Shown here: positions 15,555 to 22,850 of the stretch, one piece after another
Numbering within the stretch: position 1 is the stretch's first letter
Layout of the letters: every line of letters begins with the position of its first letter
Source: an uncultured Bacilli bacterium
GTDB lineage: Bacteria > Bacillota_I > Bacilli_A > RF39 > UBA660
Reading direction: 5' to 3'
DNA length: 22,850 nt
Assembly (NCBI GenBank): GCA_910577075.1
Contig: CAJTKV010000029.1
Span: forward strand, 1,837-24,686
Notes under the pieces: model-generated
Told to the model about the DNA's origin: nothing
Database searches by the model: none
Seen by the model: the letters and a program-made list of their open reading frames with translations, nothing else
Program-made: the position numbers and the translations under genes

Positions 15555-16102
15555 GAAAGAAAAATGGCTTTGTCTTCATGGAGACAATTGTTGTTGTAAG
15601 TGTACTATCAATAACCCTTCTAATTCTCTTTGCATCATATTCCTATATCTTGCGTAAATCAAGAGAGAGAAATACTTTTGATACAACTGAAACAATATAT
15701 AAAACATATTATGTAAAAAATATTATTGATTCCCTAAAGCCAAGTGGACAAAATAAGACGGGATTTAGATACTATATTGATACTCATTTAGGTAATGAAT
15801 GCCGTAAAATGGGTTCCTTTGATTCGTATGTATGTGACTTAAGTCCTAAAAATTACACAGGTGATTTACTACAGGCAAAACTTGCCTTTGAAATTGACAA
15901 AATATACTTATTAAATCCCAATAAGATATTAAATTCTAACAAAAAAGATGATTGGCTATGGGAATTTGATGCCACGACTATTGATTATATAAATGAATTA
16001 GGCGCTGGTGTCAATCATGATTTGATTGTCGTTAAATACAAGAAGACTTATAACAAGACAGATGGCTCTTACGAAGTTATCCATTCTTCAATGGAGGTGT
16101 AA
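15551..16102 (+). CDS. Prepilin-like protein 2
   Basis: A 183-residue protein with MRKKNG-FVFMETIVVVSVLSITLL at the N terminus: a basic leader, Gly before the cut, Phe at +1, Glu at +5, then a hydrophobic helix to about residue 30. This is a good type IV prepilin signature. The C-terminal part is a small polar domain with two Cys (about residues 94 and 104) that could form a disulfide. The start overlaps the previous stop (ATGA), so translation is coupled. It is the second of three prepilin-like genes. Confidence 0.82.
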   Translation: MRKKNGFVFMETIVVVSVLSITLLILFASYSYILRKSRERNTFDTTETIYKTYYVKNIIDSLKPSGQNKTGFRYYIDTHLGNECRKMGSFDSYVCDLSPKNYTGDLLQAKLAFEIDKIYLLNPNKILNSNKKDDWLWEFDATTIDYINELGAGVNHDLIVVKYKKTYNKTDGSYEVIHSSMEV

Positions 16103-16105
16103 GTA

Positions 16106-16882
16106 ATGAAAAGAAAATATAATAGAGGTATGTCCATCGTAGAAATATTGATAAGTATCTGTATTATTTCTATTGTTTTAGCCTTACTTTTTACTTTGCT
16201 TATTCAAGTAAGACATGAGGATACAGATAATAATATTCAATCAAATTTCATAATTAACCAATCAACGTATATTAAGACTATCGAAGAGGATATCGTCAAT
16301 TATGGCATAAAATCAGTAGAAAATTGTACGTTAGCTGATGCTAATATCCGTGAGGATACGGTAGCGAAAGGACAACAAGATAATATCAAATGCATAAAGA
16401 TAGTCTATGCCGCCGATTACTTGAAGGATAATATTGGTTTTATTTTCGTCTATAACCATTATCGTAGTTATGATGTGGAAAATGGAAACTATATCGGAAA
16501 AGATGCTTCCTGGGTTATTCAGTATATGCGTGGAAGTTATTCTTGTAAAAATAACCAAGCCCAAAGGTCTACTTGGAAGAGTGCGAATCCTATAATGAAA
16601 GAAATTCCTAGTGAAGTAGATATGTCTCTTACTCCATATGTTCTATACACTGCAGCTGCTGGAGCCAATACTCATAATGCGGCAAGTATTGTTCTTCCAA
16701 TAGTAAATCTTGATGGAGAACATTATGACATAAATCTTTCATACACATTTAAAGATAATAAAAGTTTTAAATGTGACAATACTGATGACAGTAAGTTAAA
16801 ATGTATTTGCCAAAGTAATAATACCCTATGCCAACAGACTTATACAGGTCAAAATAATAAAGCCAATGTTTGCGCAAAGTAA
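16106..16882 (+). CDS. Prepilin-like protein 3
   Basis: A 258-residue protein with MKRKYNRG-MSIVEILISICIIS at the N terminus, a canonical prepilin site with Glu at +5 and a hydrophobic helix of about 25 residues. Such proteins are processed by prepilin peptidase and assembled into type IV pili, competence pili or pseudopili. The extracellular part is rich in Asp, Asn and Tyr, and the end carries a cluster of Cys (KCDN, KCICQ, LCQQ, VCAK), suggesting disulfides. GGAGGTG precedes the ATG. The last 57 bases overlap the convergent ylbJ reading frame. Confidence 0.82.
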   Translation: MKRKYNRGMSIVEILISICIISIVLALLFTLLIQVRHEDTDNNIQSNFIINQSTYIKTIEEDIVNYGIKSVENCTLADANIREDTVAKGQQDNIKCIKIVYAADYLKDNIGFIFVYNHYRSYDVENGNYIGKDASWVIQYMRGSYSCKNNQAQRSTWKSANPIMKEIPSEVDMSLTPYVLYTAAAGANTHNAASIVLPIVNLDGEHYDINLSYTFKDNKSFKCDNTDDSKLKCICQSNNTLCQQTYTGQNNKANVCAK

Positions 16883-17680
16883 CCGACTTATAAGAAAATA
16901 TTTAGTGTTTAATGAAGTATCTTTTAAGATACTTTTTATTTGTATAAAAATACTTAATCCTCCAAGAGATAGAATTAAGATAATTAAATAATCATAAATC
17001 CATATTCCCTTAAAAAATAAATTTACTTTATTTAATCCATTAGTAACTTCAAATATTCCCGATAATAGTACCTTTAAGAAGATATTTTTAATTGGTAAGA
17101 TATTAGCTAGCATTAAAAATAGAGCAATAGTTCCCAATATATTGAGGAGAATATTGATATTATTTTCTATTGAAGAACTCAAAGAAAAATCAGCCTTTAT
17201 CAATTCTACATTAATTGGTTTATAGGTATTTCCTAGATTCATAATAATGCCCGCTAAAATATTTGATATCCATAAAATCAAGAGAATTTTAATATTGCTC
17301 ATGCTAATGATAAGTAGGGGATTAAAAAAAATACAAGTACAAAGAATTCTCGTCAGTTCGTCATCATTGATATATCCCTTATTTTTAAGAATACTCAAAT
17401 TTTTGGCATTTGTTGGCGTTCCAGAAATTAGAGATATTAAAAATATATACATGCCATAGGGCGTTAGTTTAAATATCTTTGAATAGATTTTTCCCAAATA
17501 CTTAGTAATCGTATTTACAATTCCCGATGCGATTAGCAAATCACTTAAGATGAATGTTGGAAATAATAGGGGGAATATCGTATTAGTCCATATATTTATC
17601 GCTTCAATACCACTTGCTAAAATGCTCGTTCGATTAGAAACAAAGAGTAAAAAAAGTATTATAATTAATAATTTTCTCAT
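16826..17680 (-). CDS. ylbJ: YlbJ-like sporulation integral membrane protein
   Basis: A 284-residue, highly hydrophobic protein with about eight membrane segments. The motif SLISGTPTNAKNLSILKNKG matches the conserved SxxSGxPTGAK loop of YlbJ, and 'WTNTIFPLLFPTFILSDLL' fits the family's first nucleoside-transporter-like gate segment. YlbJ is needed for proper spore cortex in B. subtilis, in the mother-cell membrane. It is shorter than the B. subtilis protein (about 400). AAAAGGA precedes the ATG. In B. subtilis ylbJ lies close to ylbL; here the two are divergent neighbours. The 3' end overlaps prepilin gene 3 by 57 bases and contains that operon's terminator on the opposite strand. Confidence 0.85.
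   Translation of the reverse strand: MRKLLIIILFLLFVSNRTSILASGIEAINIWTNTIFPLLFPTFILSDLLIASGIVNTITKYLGKIYSKIFKLTPYGMYIFLISLISGTPTNAKNLSILKNKGYINDDELTRILCTCIFFNPLLIISMSNIKILLILWISNILAGIIMNLGNTYKPINVELIKADFSLSSSIENNINILLNILGTIALFLMLANILPIKNIFLKVLLSGIFEVTNGLNKVNLFFKGIWIYDYLIILILSLGGLSIFIQIKSILKDTSLNTKYFLISRLLCANIGFIILTCISLLA
16915..16937 (+). terminator. Terminator of the prepilin-like operon, inside ylbJ
   Basis: AAGTATCTT (16915-16923) pairs with AAGATACTT (16926-16934), followed by TTTATTT. It lies 33 bases after prepilin gene 3 and within the antisense strand of ylbJ. The minus orientation lacks a T tail. Confidence 0.75.
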
Positions 17681-17696
17681 ATTTTTCCTTTTCTAG

Positions 17697-17705
17697 TGTT
17701 ATAAT
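17697..17705 (+). promoter_or_regulatory. Extended -10 promoter of ylbL
   Basis: TGTTATAAT: a perfect TATAAT (17700-17705) with extended -10 TG, in the short divergent gap between ylbJ and ylbL. No clear -35 is seen. AGGTGAAGG and ATG 17724 follow. Confidence 0.6.
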
Positions 17706-17723
17706 TGATAATAGGTGAAGGAT

Positions 17724-17764
17724 ATGTCTAAAAAATACTCCAATTTATTAAAACAAATTTGTTA
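17724..17764 (+). other. Apparent frameshift at the 5' end of ylbL
   Basis: AGGTGAAGG sits correctly before ATG 17724, but that frame reads MSKKYSNLLKQIC and stops at 17763-17765. The protease frame is open only from after the TAA at 17729-17731. A run of six A (17730-17735) lies between. One more A would give MSKKILQFIKTN joined directly to LLVPILIFVILYIV, a natural start with a basic end and membrane segment. So this is either a sequence error, a true mutation, or slippage on the A run. Confidence 0.7.
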
Positions 17765-18709
17765 GTACCTATACTAATTTTTGTCATTCTCTACATAGTA
17801 ATGAATATTAATTTGCCTTGGAGTGTATATTCACCTGGCGGATTAATCAGTGTTAAGGACCGCTTAAATGTTGATGATGCCAGTGACAATTATTATCTAA
17901 CTTATGTTTCCTTTTCTAGGGGAACACCAGCAACTTTACTGTTTGCATGCCTTATGCCGGAATGGGATATCGTTAGCAATGACGAGATAAAAAACGAGCA
18001 AGAGGATATGGATGATGTGGAAGCTCGTGACAAAATTTATATGGAAGAAGCCATTAGCAATTCGACATTTCTTGCCTACACAAAGGCTGGAATAACGCCA
18101 AATATTACCAATAATCACATATATGTAACATATATTTTAGAACAAGCCCAAACGGATTTAAAAGTTGGGGATGAGATAATCGGTTATGACAATATTAAAT
18201 ATACGGATTATGATTCCTTTGGTGAATATATTCATAATAAAAAGGCGGGCGAAACAATCAAACTTCAAGTTAAGCGTCAAAAAAAGAATATTGATGTTTC
18301 TAGTATATTAATTGATATTGATGGAGAGAGTAAAATGGGGGTTGCCTTATCGGTAATCAACGAATATAAAAATACTCCAAATGTTAAATATACGGCCAAG
18401 AATAGTGAGTCTGGCTCATCTGGCGGATTAATGATGACCCTAACTCTTTATGATTATTTGACTAAAGAAGATATCCATAAAAATCGAAAAATTGCTGGAA
18501 CGGGAACCATCAGTATCGATGGAACAGTCGGAGAAATTGCCGGTGTTAAATATAAACTTGCTGGAGCTGTAAAGAAAAAAGCGGACATCTTTTTAGTTCC
18601 CTCAGAAAACTATGAAGAAGCTCTAGAATTGCAAAAAAAATATGATTATAAAATAAAGATAATCGAAGCCAAAACCTTTGATCAAGTCTTAGAAGAACTA
18701 AAAAAATGA
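17759..18709 (+). CDS. ylbL: YlbL/SepM-like PDZ and Lon-type serine protease
   Basis: About 316 residues from TTG 17759, the first possible start in this frame, although no ribosome site precedes it. A membrane segment (about residues 1-18) is followed by an external region with a PDZ-like domain (about 115-180, including LKVGDEIIGYDN) and a C-terminal S16 domain. The Ser-Lys dyad is Ser221 in ESGSSGG and Lys264 in GEIAGVKYK. SepM-type proteases cut extracellular peptides such as competence pheromone in streptococci; B. subtilis YlbL is a related membrane protease. The usual motif is GPSAG, here GSSGG. The true start is probably ATG 17724 in another frame (see the frameshift entry). Confidence 0.88.
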   Translation: MLVPILIFVILYIVMNINLPWSVYSPGGLISVKDRLNVDDASDNYYLTYVSFSRGTPATLLFACLMPEWDIVSNDEIKNEQEDMDDVEARDKIYMEEAISNSTFLAYTKAGITPNITNNHIYVTYILEQAQTDLKVGDEIIGYDNIKYTDYDSFGEYIHNKKAGETIKLQVKRQKKNIDVSSILIDIDGESKMGVALSVINEYKNTPNVKYTAKNSESGSSGGLMMTLTLYDYLTKEDIHKNRKIAGTGTISIDGTVGEIAGVKYKLAGAVKKKADIFLVPSENYEEALELQKKYDYKIKIIEAKTFDQVLEELKK

Positions 18710-18710
18710 C

Positions 18711-18736
18711 AAAAAAGGAGATTTATCTCTTTTTTT
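18711..18736 (+). terminator. Terminator after ylbL
   Basis: GAGA (18718-18721) pairs with TCTC (18726-18729) around TTTA, extended by an A run on the left against a T run on the right. Confidence 0.7.
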
Positions 18737-18777
18737 AAATGGAATAATTGATTATAATAATATGTATGGGTGGTAAT

Positions 18778-21318
18778 ATGAAACGCAGTGAAGTAAATAG
18801 AGAAGAATTATCTCCGATGATGTTACAATATTTTAGTATAAAAGATCGTTATATGGAAGAATTGCTCTTTTTCCGTTTGGGAGACTTTTACGAATTATTT
18901 TTTGAAGATGCCGAAGTTACTTCGAGAGAATTAGAATTAACTTTAACAGGGAAAAACGCTGGTTTAAAGGAGCGAATTCCCATGTGCGGTGTTCCTCATC
19001 ATTCTGCTAAAAGCTATATCGAAAAATTAATTAATAAGGGATATAAAGTTGCCATATGTGAACAACTAGAAGATCCTAGATTCACTAAAGGTATGGTAAA
19101 AAGAGACGTAATTGAAGTTATAACTAAGGGAACAATGGTTGATCTTGAATTTTTAAATGAACGCGATTTCAATTACATTGGTGGCATAATAGACTATAAT
19201 TATGCCTATCTCTTGACTTATGTCGATATATCTACAGGTGAAGTAAACAGCGTAATGATTAACCATAATAATGATTCTTTACTCAATGAGATTCTAAACT
19301 TAAATTTAAAAGAAGTAATTGTTAAGAATGACTTCTCCTTAGAGATAATTAATATACTTAAAAACAGTTATAATATTAATATATCGATTAATGATGAAAT
19401 TCTAGAAGATGAATATACATCTATTTACGAAGATGTCGAAGATGAAAGAATCGTATATGGCATTAAAAATCTTTTATACTATCTCCATGTAAAGGAATTA
19501 AAAGACTTATCTCATCTATCTAAAGTCAATATTCTAAAAAGAGATGATTACCTTGAAATGGATGTTCATACGATTAGAAATCTCGAATTAATTGAAACTT
19601 TGCGTCTAAAGGAAAGAAGATTTTCCCTTATTTGGCTTCTCGATAAGACTAAAACAGCTATGGGTGCAAGAACGTTAAAGACATGGCTAATGAATCCGCT
19701 AAAGGATAAGACCGAAATTAATAAAAGATATGATTATATTGAAACCTTAAATAACAACTTTCTCTTGCGTGAAGAGATGCGAAACGATTTATATGAAGTA
19801 TATGATTTAGAAAGACTATGTGGAAAAATTATCTGTGGTTCCCTAAATGCCCGTGATGTCTTGCAAATAAAGAACTCCTTAAAAGTTCTGCCAGATATTG
19901 CTAGAATTATCGATGAATTAAAGTTTGATTTTAAAATAGAACTTCATCGCGAACTTTTTGATTTACTCGAAAAAGCCATCTATGAAGAACCACCAATTTC
20001 TGTAAAAGAAGGATATTTGATAAAGCCTGGTTACAATCAGGAACTTGATGAATTAAAAGAAATTCGCAGTGGTGGTAAGGAATTTATATCCTCTATTGAA
20101 AGTATTGAAAGAGAAAAAACCGGCATTCAAAACTTAAAAGTGGGATTCAATAAAGTGTTTGGCTATTACATTGAAGTTACTAAGGGACAGATTGACAAAA
20201 TTGATCCTTCCCTAGGTTGGGAACGACGCCAAACTTTGACAGGAGCCGAGAGATTTATAACTCCTGAACTAAAGGAAAAAGAGGCTTTGGTCTTAAATGC
20301 TGAAGAAAAAATAATTGATATAGAATACAATCTCTTCAGTGAAATAAGAGATATTTTAAGAAAAAATGTCTTTGCTTTAAAAGAAACAGCAAAAGTTCTA
20401 AGTGAGATAGACGTCTTTGCAAGTTTATCTATTGCTTCTGAAGAATATCACTTGATAAGACCTAAGATTACTGATGATCGCAGTATTTCCATCATCGAAG
20501 GGTCCCATCCTGTTGTGCAAGAAGTAAGTCAAAACACCTATATCAAAAATGATATAATCATGGATGAAGATACGACAACTCTTTTAATTACTGGACCAAA
20601 TATGAGTGGAAAATCAACCTATATGCGTCAATTAGCTATAACGGTTATTCTTGCCCAAATGGGTTCATTTGTCCCCGCCGAATCCTGTGCAATGCCGATT
20701 TTTGATCGAATATTTACGCGAATTGGAGCAAGTGATGATCTTGTAAGTGGTGAATCGACATTCATGGTGGAAATGCTTGAGGCTAAAAATGCCTTAGTAA
20801 ATGCTACAGAAAATTCACTAATTCTTTTCGATGAATTGGGAAGAGGAACCGCTACTTATGATGGTATGAGCTTAGCTCGTGCCATTCTCGAATATATTAG
20901 TAAAAACATTAAATGTAAGACGCTTTTTTCTACGCATTATCATGAACTTACGGATTTAGATAAGGATTATCCTGATATCAAAAATGTTCACGTCGAAGCT
21001 GTTGAGGAAAATGGGTCGATCACATTCCTTCATAAAGTTTCTGCCGGAGCTGTCGATAAGTCCTATGGTATTCATGTTGCTGCACTAGCAGGAATGCCCG
21101 AAAGTTTATTAAAGCGTGCAAGTGAAATCTTAAGCGTATATGAATCCGAAAGTAAAAAGGATACGCCAAGTATACATGCCGAACAGATATCTTTTGCTTT
21201 AGAAGAAGAGCATAAAGATGAAGTAAAAGAGATGTTAAAGGAAATTAATCCCCTAAATACGACACCTCTTGAAGCCTTAAATATTCTCTATAAATTAAAG
21301 GAAATTAGTAGAAAATAG
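18778..21318 (+). CDS. mutS: DNA mismatch repair protein MutS
   Basis: An 846-residue MutS1 that finds mismatches and starts repair with MutL. The N-terminal mismatch-binding domain has FFRLGDFYELF with Phe37 and Glu39 (the F-x-E mismatch wedge). The connector, lever and clamp domains cover roughly 125-560. The ATPase has Walker A GPNMSGKST (from residue 606, Lys612), the 'SGESTFMVEM' segment and Walker B LILFDELGRGT, followed by STHYHEL. The C terminus is a short helical tail. Length is normal. I start it at ATG 18778, after GGGTGG; the longer frame from 18748 overlaps TATAAT (18753-18758), a likely -10. MutL does not follow directly. Confidence 0.97.
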   Translation: MKRSEVNREELSPMMLQYFSIKDRYMEELLFFRLGDFYELFFEDAEVTSRELELTLTGKNAGLKERIPMCGVPHHSAKSYIEKLINKGYKVAICEQLEDPRFTKGMVKRDVIEVITKGTMVDLEFLNERDFNYIGGIIDYNYAYLLTYVDISTGEVNSVMINHNNDSLLNEILNLNLKEVIVKNDFSLEIINILKNSYNINISINDEILEDEYTSIYEDVEDERIVYGIKNLLYYLHVKELKDLSHLSKVNILKRDDYLEMDVHTIRNLELIETLRLKERRFSLIWLLDKTKTAMGARTLKTWLMNPLKDKTEINKRYDYIETLNNNFLLREEMRNDLYEVYDLERLCGKIICGSLNARDVLQIKNSLKVLPDIARIIDELKFDFKIELHRELFDLLEKAIYEEPPISVKEGYLIKPGYNQELDELKEIRSGGKEFISSIESIEREKTGIQNLKVGFNKVFGYYIEVTKGQIDKIDPSLGWERRQTLTGAERFITPELKEKEALVLNAEEKIIDIEYNLFSEIRDILRKNVFALKETAKVLSEIDVFASLSIASEEYHLIRPKITDDRSISIIEGSHPVVQEVSQNTYIKNDIIMDEDTTTLLITGPNMSGKSTYMRQLAITVILAQMGSFVPAESCAMPIFDRIFTRIGASDDLVSGESTFMVEMLEAKNALVNATENSLILFDELGRGTATYDGMSLARAILEYISKNIKCKTLFSTHYHELTDLDKDYPDIKNVHVEAVEENGSITFLHKVSAGAVDKSYGIHVAALAGMPESLLKRASEILSVYESESKKDTPSIHAEQISFALEEEHKDEVKEMLKEINPLNTTPLEALNILYKLKEISRK

Positions 21319-21340
21319 TTTTTTAGAATTATTTTCTTTT
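21311..21340 (+). terminator. Terminator after mutS
   Basis: GAAAATA (21311-21317) pairs with TATTTTC (21330-21336) around a 12-base loop, followed by T-rich sequence. It overlaps the mutS stop. The stem is AT-rich, so it is moderate in strength. Confidence 0.55.
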
Positions 21341-21391
21341 CTTTTTTCTCTTTTTGTGATAATATAACACGCAATTAAGGGGGAAATATTT

Positions 21392-22795
21392 ATGTTAGAA
21401 ATTATTATCTTTTGCGTCATAACCATATTAGCAAGTCTCGGAGTATCCTTTTATAGAGAGTTATTGTTGTTTAAAGATCTAGCCGATGCCGGATATATTG
21501 TCGATATTAAAAAAATGGGGGAAATTGCCGAAGAGGTGGAAGAAAATAGCAAGATGAAAAGTTCCAAAATGGTCTTAAAACCTTTTTTTGGTCTTTTGTT
21601 TTCTGCTTGGAATTTATCGCAATATTATCAATACCGCAGTCAAGTATTAAATCAATTAAACATGTATGAGACAATAAGAAAGATGCCCGAAAATCTTCAT
21701 CGGGAATATCTTAAAAATCCTACAATGTTAAATGCTTTTATGACTGTCCTAAAGGACTATTCCAATATCCAATATATGAAATTGCCAGATCCTGAAACGG
21801 GGGAAATCAATCAATTTAGATATCAGTTCAATGAAGATTTTTCGGAAATAGAAATTATAGAAGTTAAAGGTCCAGCTGCTCGAGTTTCTTATCGTGAACA
21901 ACAAGAGATGGTTAGAAATGCCTGGCTTGAAATTGGCAAACAAGTTTCTTATGAATATGAAACTCTTGATAATTTCGGAAAGTCTTGTAAGGATGATAAA
22001 ATTATTGAACTTGATGACAGTCCCGTAAATGAAATATCTGCCGAAGAGGTTCAAATATCAAGTATTCGCCTTCGCAAAATAGATGAAGAAAATAGTTACT
22101 TTGAAGTTGAATTTAGAGATTCTGAAGGTAAACAAGCGGGGATATTTGGCAGTCCATACATAACTGATGCCATCAATTTTCGTAAAGAGGTGTTTGGAAT
22201 CCTTCTTGCCTGTGGCAAGACAAACTTTTTAAAAATAGGTGGTGTAGATAATCCGGCAATTCCTATAACTTTTAAAGTTAATTCTCGCGACGTTGTCAAT
22301 GAAATTTGCAATGCCAATAACCAAATCTTCCATTTAAATGATGCTGGTGAATACAAAACCGAACCAAGCACTATAGATGAACGTGAAATCTTTGAAGGAA
22401 AAGTTACGGGAATTACATCAGCTAGTAATACTTTAAATATCTCCATCGAAAATGAAAACTTCCATACGGGATTTGTAGCGGGAAATCTCTATTATGGTTT
22501 TGGTTATCCTTTAATCTCGGCATCTAATAATCCTGAATTAGTTAAAAGGGCTTGCAACCATTATAGGCAATATATTGAAAATATCTTAGTCTTTTTAGGA
22601 ACTGATGATTTGCTAAATATGGGAGGAGAACCCGTAAAACTTCCTAAGGTTTTAATTGAAAGAGATTCTGTTGGTAATGTAATTGCCATAGGAAGCGCTC
22701 ATCAAGAATGTCATTTGCGAATAACTGATGATAACTATAAAATCGAAAAAGGCAGACTCACTATTGAGAAAAATAAGTGCAAAAAGTTAATTTAG
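21392..22795 (+). CDS. Unrecognised 467-aa membrane-anchored protein
   Basis: A 467-residue protein with an N-terminal membrane segment (about residues 2-20) and a weaker hydrophobic stretch (about 64-76, FFGLLFSAWNLS). The rest appears soluble, beginning with charged helices and continuing with alternating strands, with no signature I can assign. Stretches such as IFGSPYITDAINFRKEVFG and ITFKVNSRDVVNEICNA look like compact alpha/beta elements. AAGGGGG precedes the ATG, and the gene stands alone between the mutS terminator and its own terminator. Whether the large domain is inside or outside the cell is not clear from the sequence. Function unknown. Confidence 0.82.
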   Translation: MLEIIIFCVITILASLGVSFYRELLLFKDLADAGYIVDIKKMGEIAEEVEENSKMKSSKMVLKPFFGLLFSAWNLSQYYQYRSQVLNQLNMYETIRKMPENLHREYLKNPTMLNAFMTVLKDYSNIQYMKLPDPETGEINQFRYQFNEDFSEIEIIEVKGPAARVSYREQQEMVRNAWLEIGKQVSYEYETLDNFGKSCKDDKIIELDDSPVNEISAEEVQISSIRLRKIDEENSYFEVEFRDSEGKQAGIFGSPYITDAINFRKEVFGILLACGKTNFLKIGGVDNPAIPITFKVNSRDVVNEICNANNQIFHLNDAGEYKTEPSTIDEREIFEGKVTGITSASNTLNISIENENFHTGFVAGNLYYGFGYPLISASNNPELVKRACNHYRQYIENILVFLGTDDLLNMGGEPVKLPKVLIERDSVGNVIAIGSAHQECHLRITDDNYKIEKGRLTIEKNKCKKLI

Positions 22796-22814
22796 TTGAA
22801 TGAAGTTGTAATAT

Positions 22815-22850
22815 AAAAGTGTACACAAAAAAAGTGTATGCTTTTATTTT
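22815..22850 (+). terminator. Terminator after the 467-aa gene
   Basis: A 12-base arm (22815-22826) pairs with 22834-22845, with two G-U pairs, around a loop of seven A, then ATTTT to the window end. Confidence 0.8.

Noticed and set aside
22815..22845. GTGTAC near the window end as another copy of the regulatory element
   Set aside because: It is one arm of a clear terminator hairpin and has no CAAGTAA at the right distance.

Overview
The window looks like chromosome of an AT-rich, endospore-forming Bacillota (class Bacilli-like). It is very AT-rich, has strong AGGAGG-type ribosome sites and U-tailed terminators, and uses all three stop codons (TGA ends several genes, so this is not the Mollicutes code). 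It carries several spore genes: gerM, gerE, spoIIIAH, spoVID, ysxE and ylbJ. With spore genes mixed among housekeeping genes and otherwise unrecognised proteins, it resembles an uncultured gut lineage; that placement is inference.

Layout. 1-2370 (+): the tail of a Pro/Gln-rich protein, an unrecognised 370-aa protein, and a Xer-type tyrosine recombinase. 2349-4103 (-): gerM, gerE and spoIIIAH, with sigma-E- and sigma-K-like promoters read from the bases. 4153-4365: a divergent control region with two head-to-head copies of CAAGTAA-N14-GTGTACATATA. One faces a 17-codon micro-ORF on the minus strand, the other a bacteriocin transporter on the plus strand. 4366-6724 (+): a compact bacteriocin cassette of a C39-peptidase ABC exporter and two small double-glycine peptides with GxxxG motifs, closed by a terminator. 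6774-12590 (+): a membrane-anchored probable beta-propeller protein, cca, dnaD, nth and lon. 12646-14245 (+): spoVID-ysxE, a coat-assembly pair. 14207-14392 (-): a small membrane ORF. 14514-16882 (+): three prepilin-like genes. 16826-17680 (-): ylbJ. 17724-18709 (+): ylbL/sepM-like protease with a disturbed 5' end. 18778-21318 (+): mutS. 21392-22795 (+): an unrecognised membrane protein and its terminator.

How the genes work together. GerM and SpoIIIAH belong to the mother-cell/forespore channel apparatus, GerE is the late mother-cell regulator, SpoVID/YsxE act in coat assembly, and YlbJ is a spore membrane protein. The bacteriocin exporter should cut both peptides after their GG sites and export them as a two-peptide (class IIb-like) bacteriocin. 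No recognisable immunity or regulatory gene lies beside it.

The most unusual items are the repeated divergent promoter element with its micro-ORF, the two-peptide bacteriocin with one C-terminal cysteine per peptide, the apparent one-base frameshift at the start of ylbL, the non-canonical first pilin, and plus-strand terminators lying inside convergent minus-strand reading frames.
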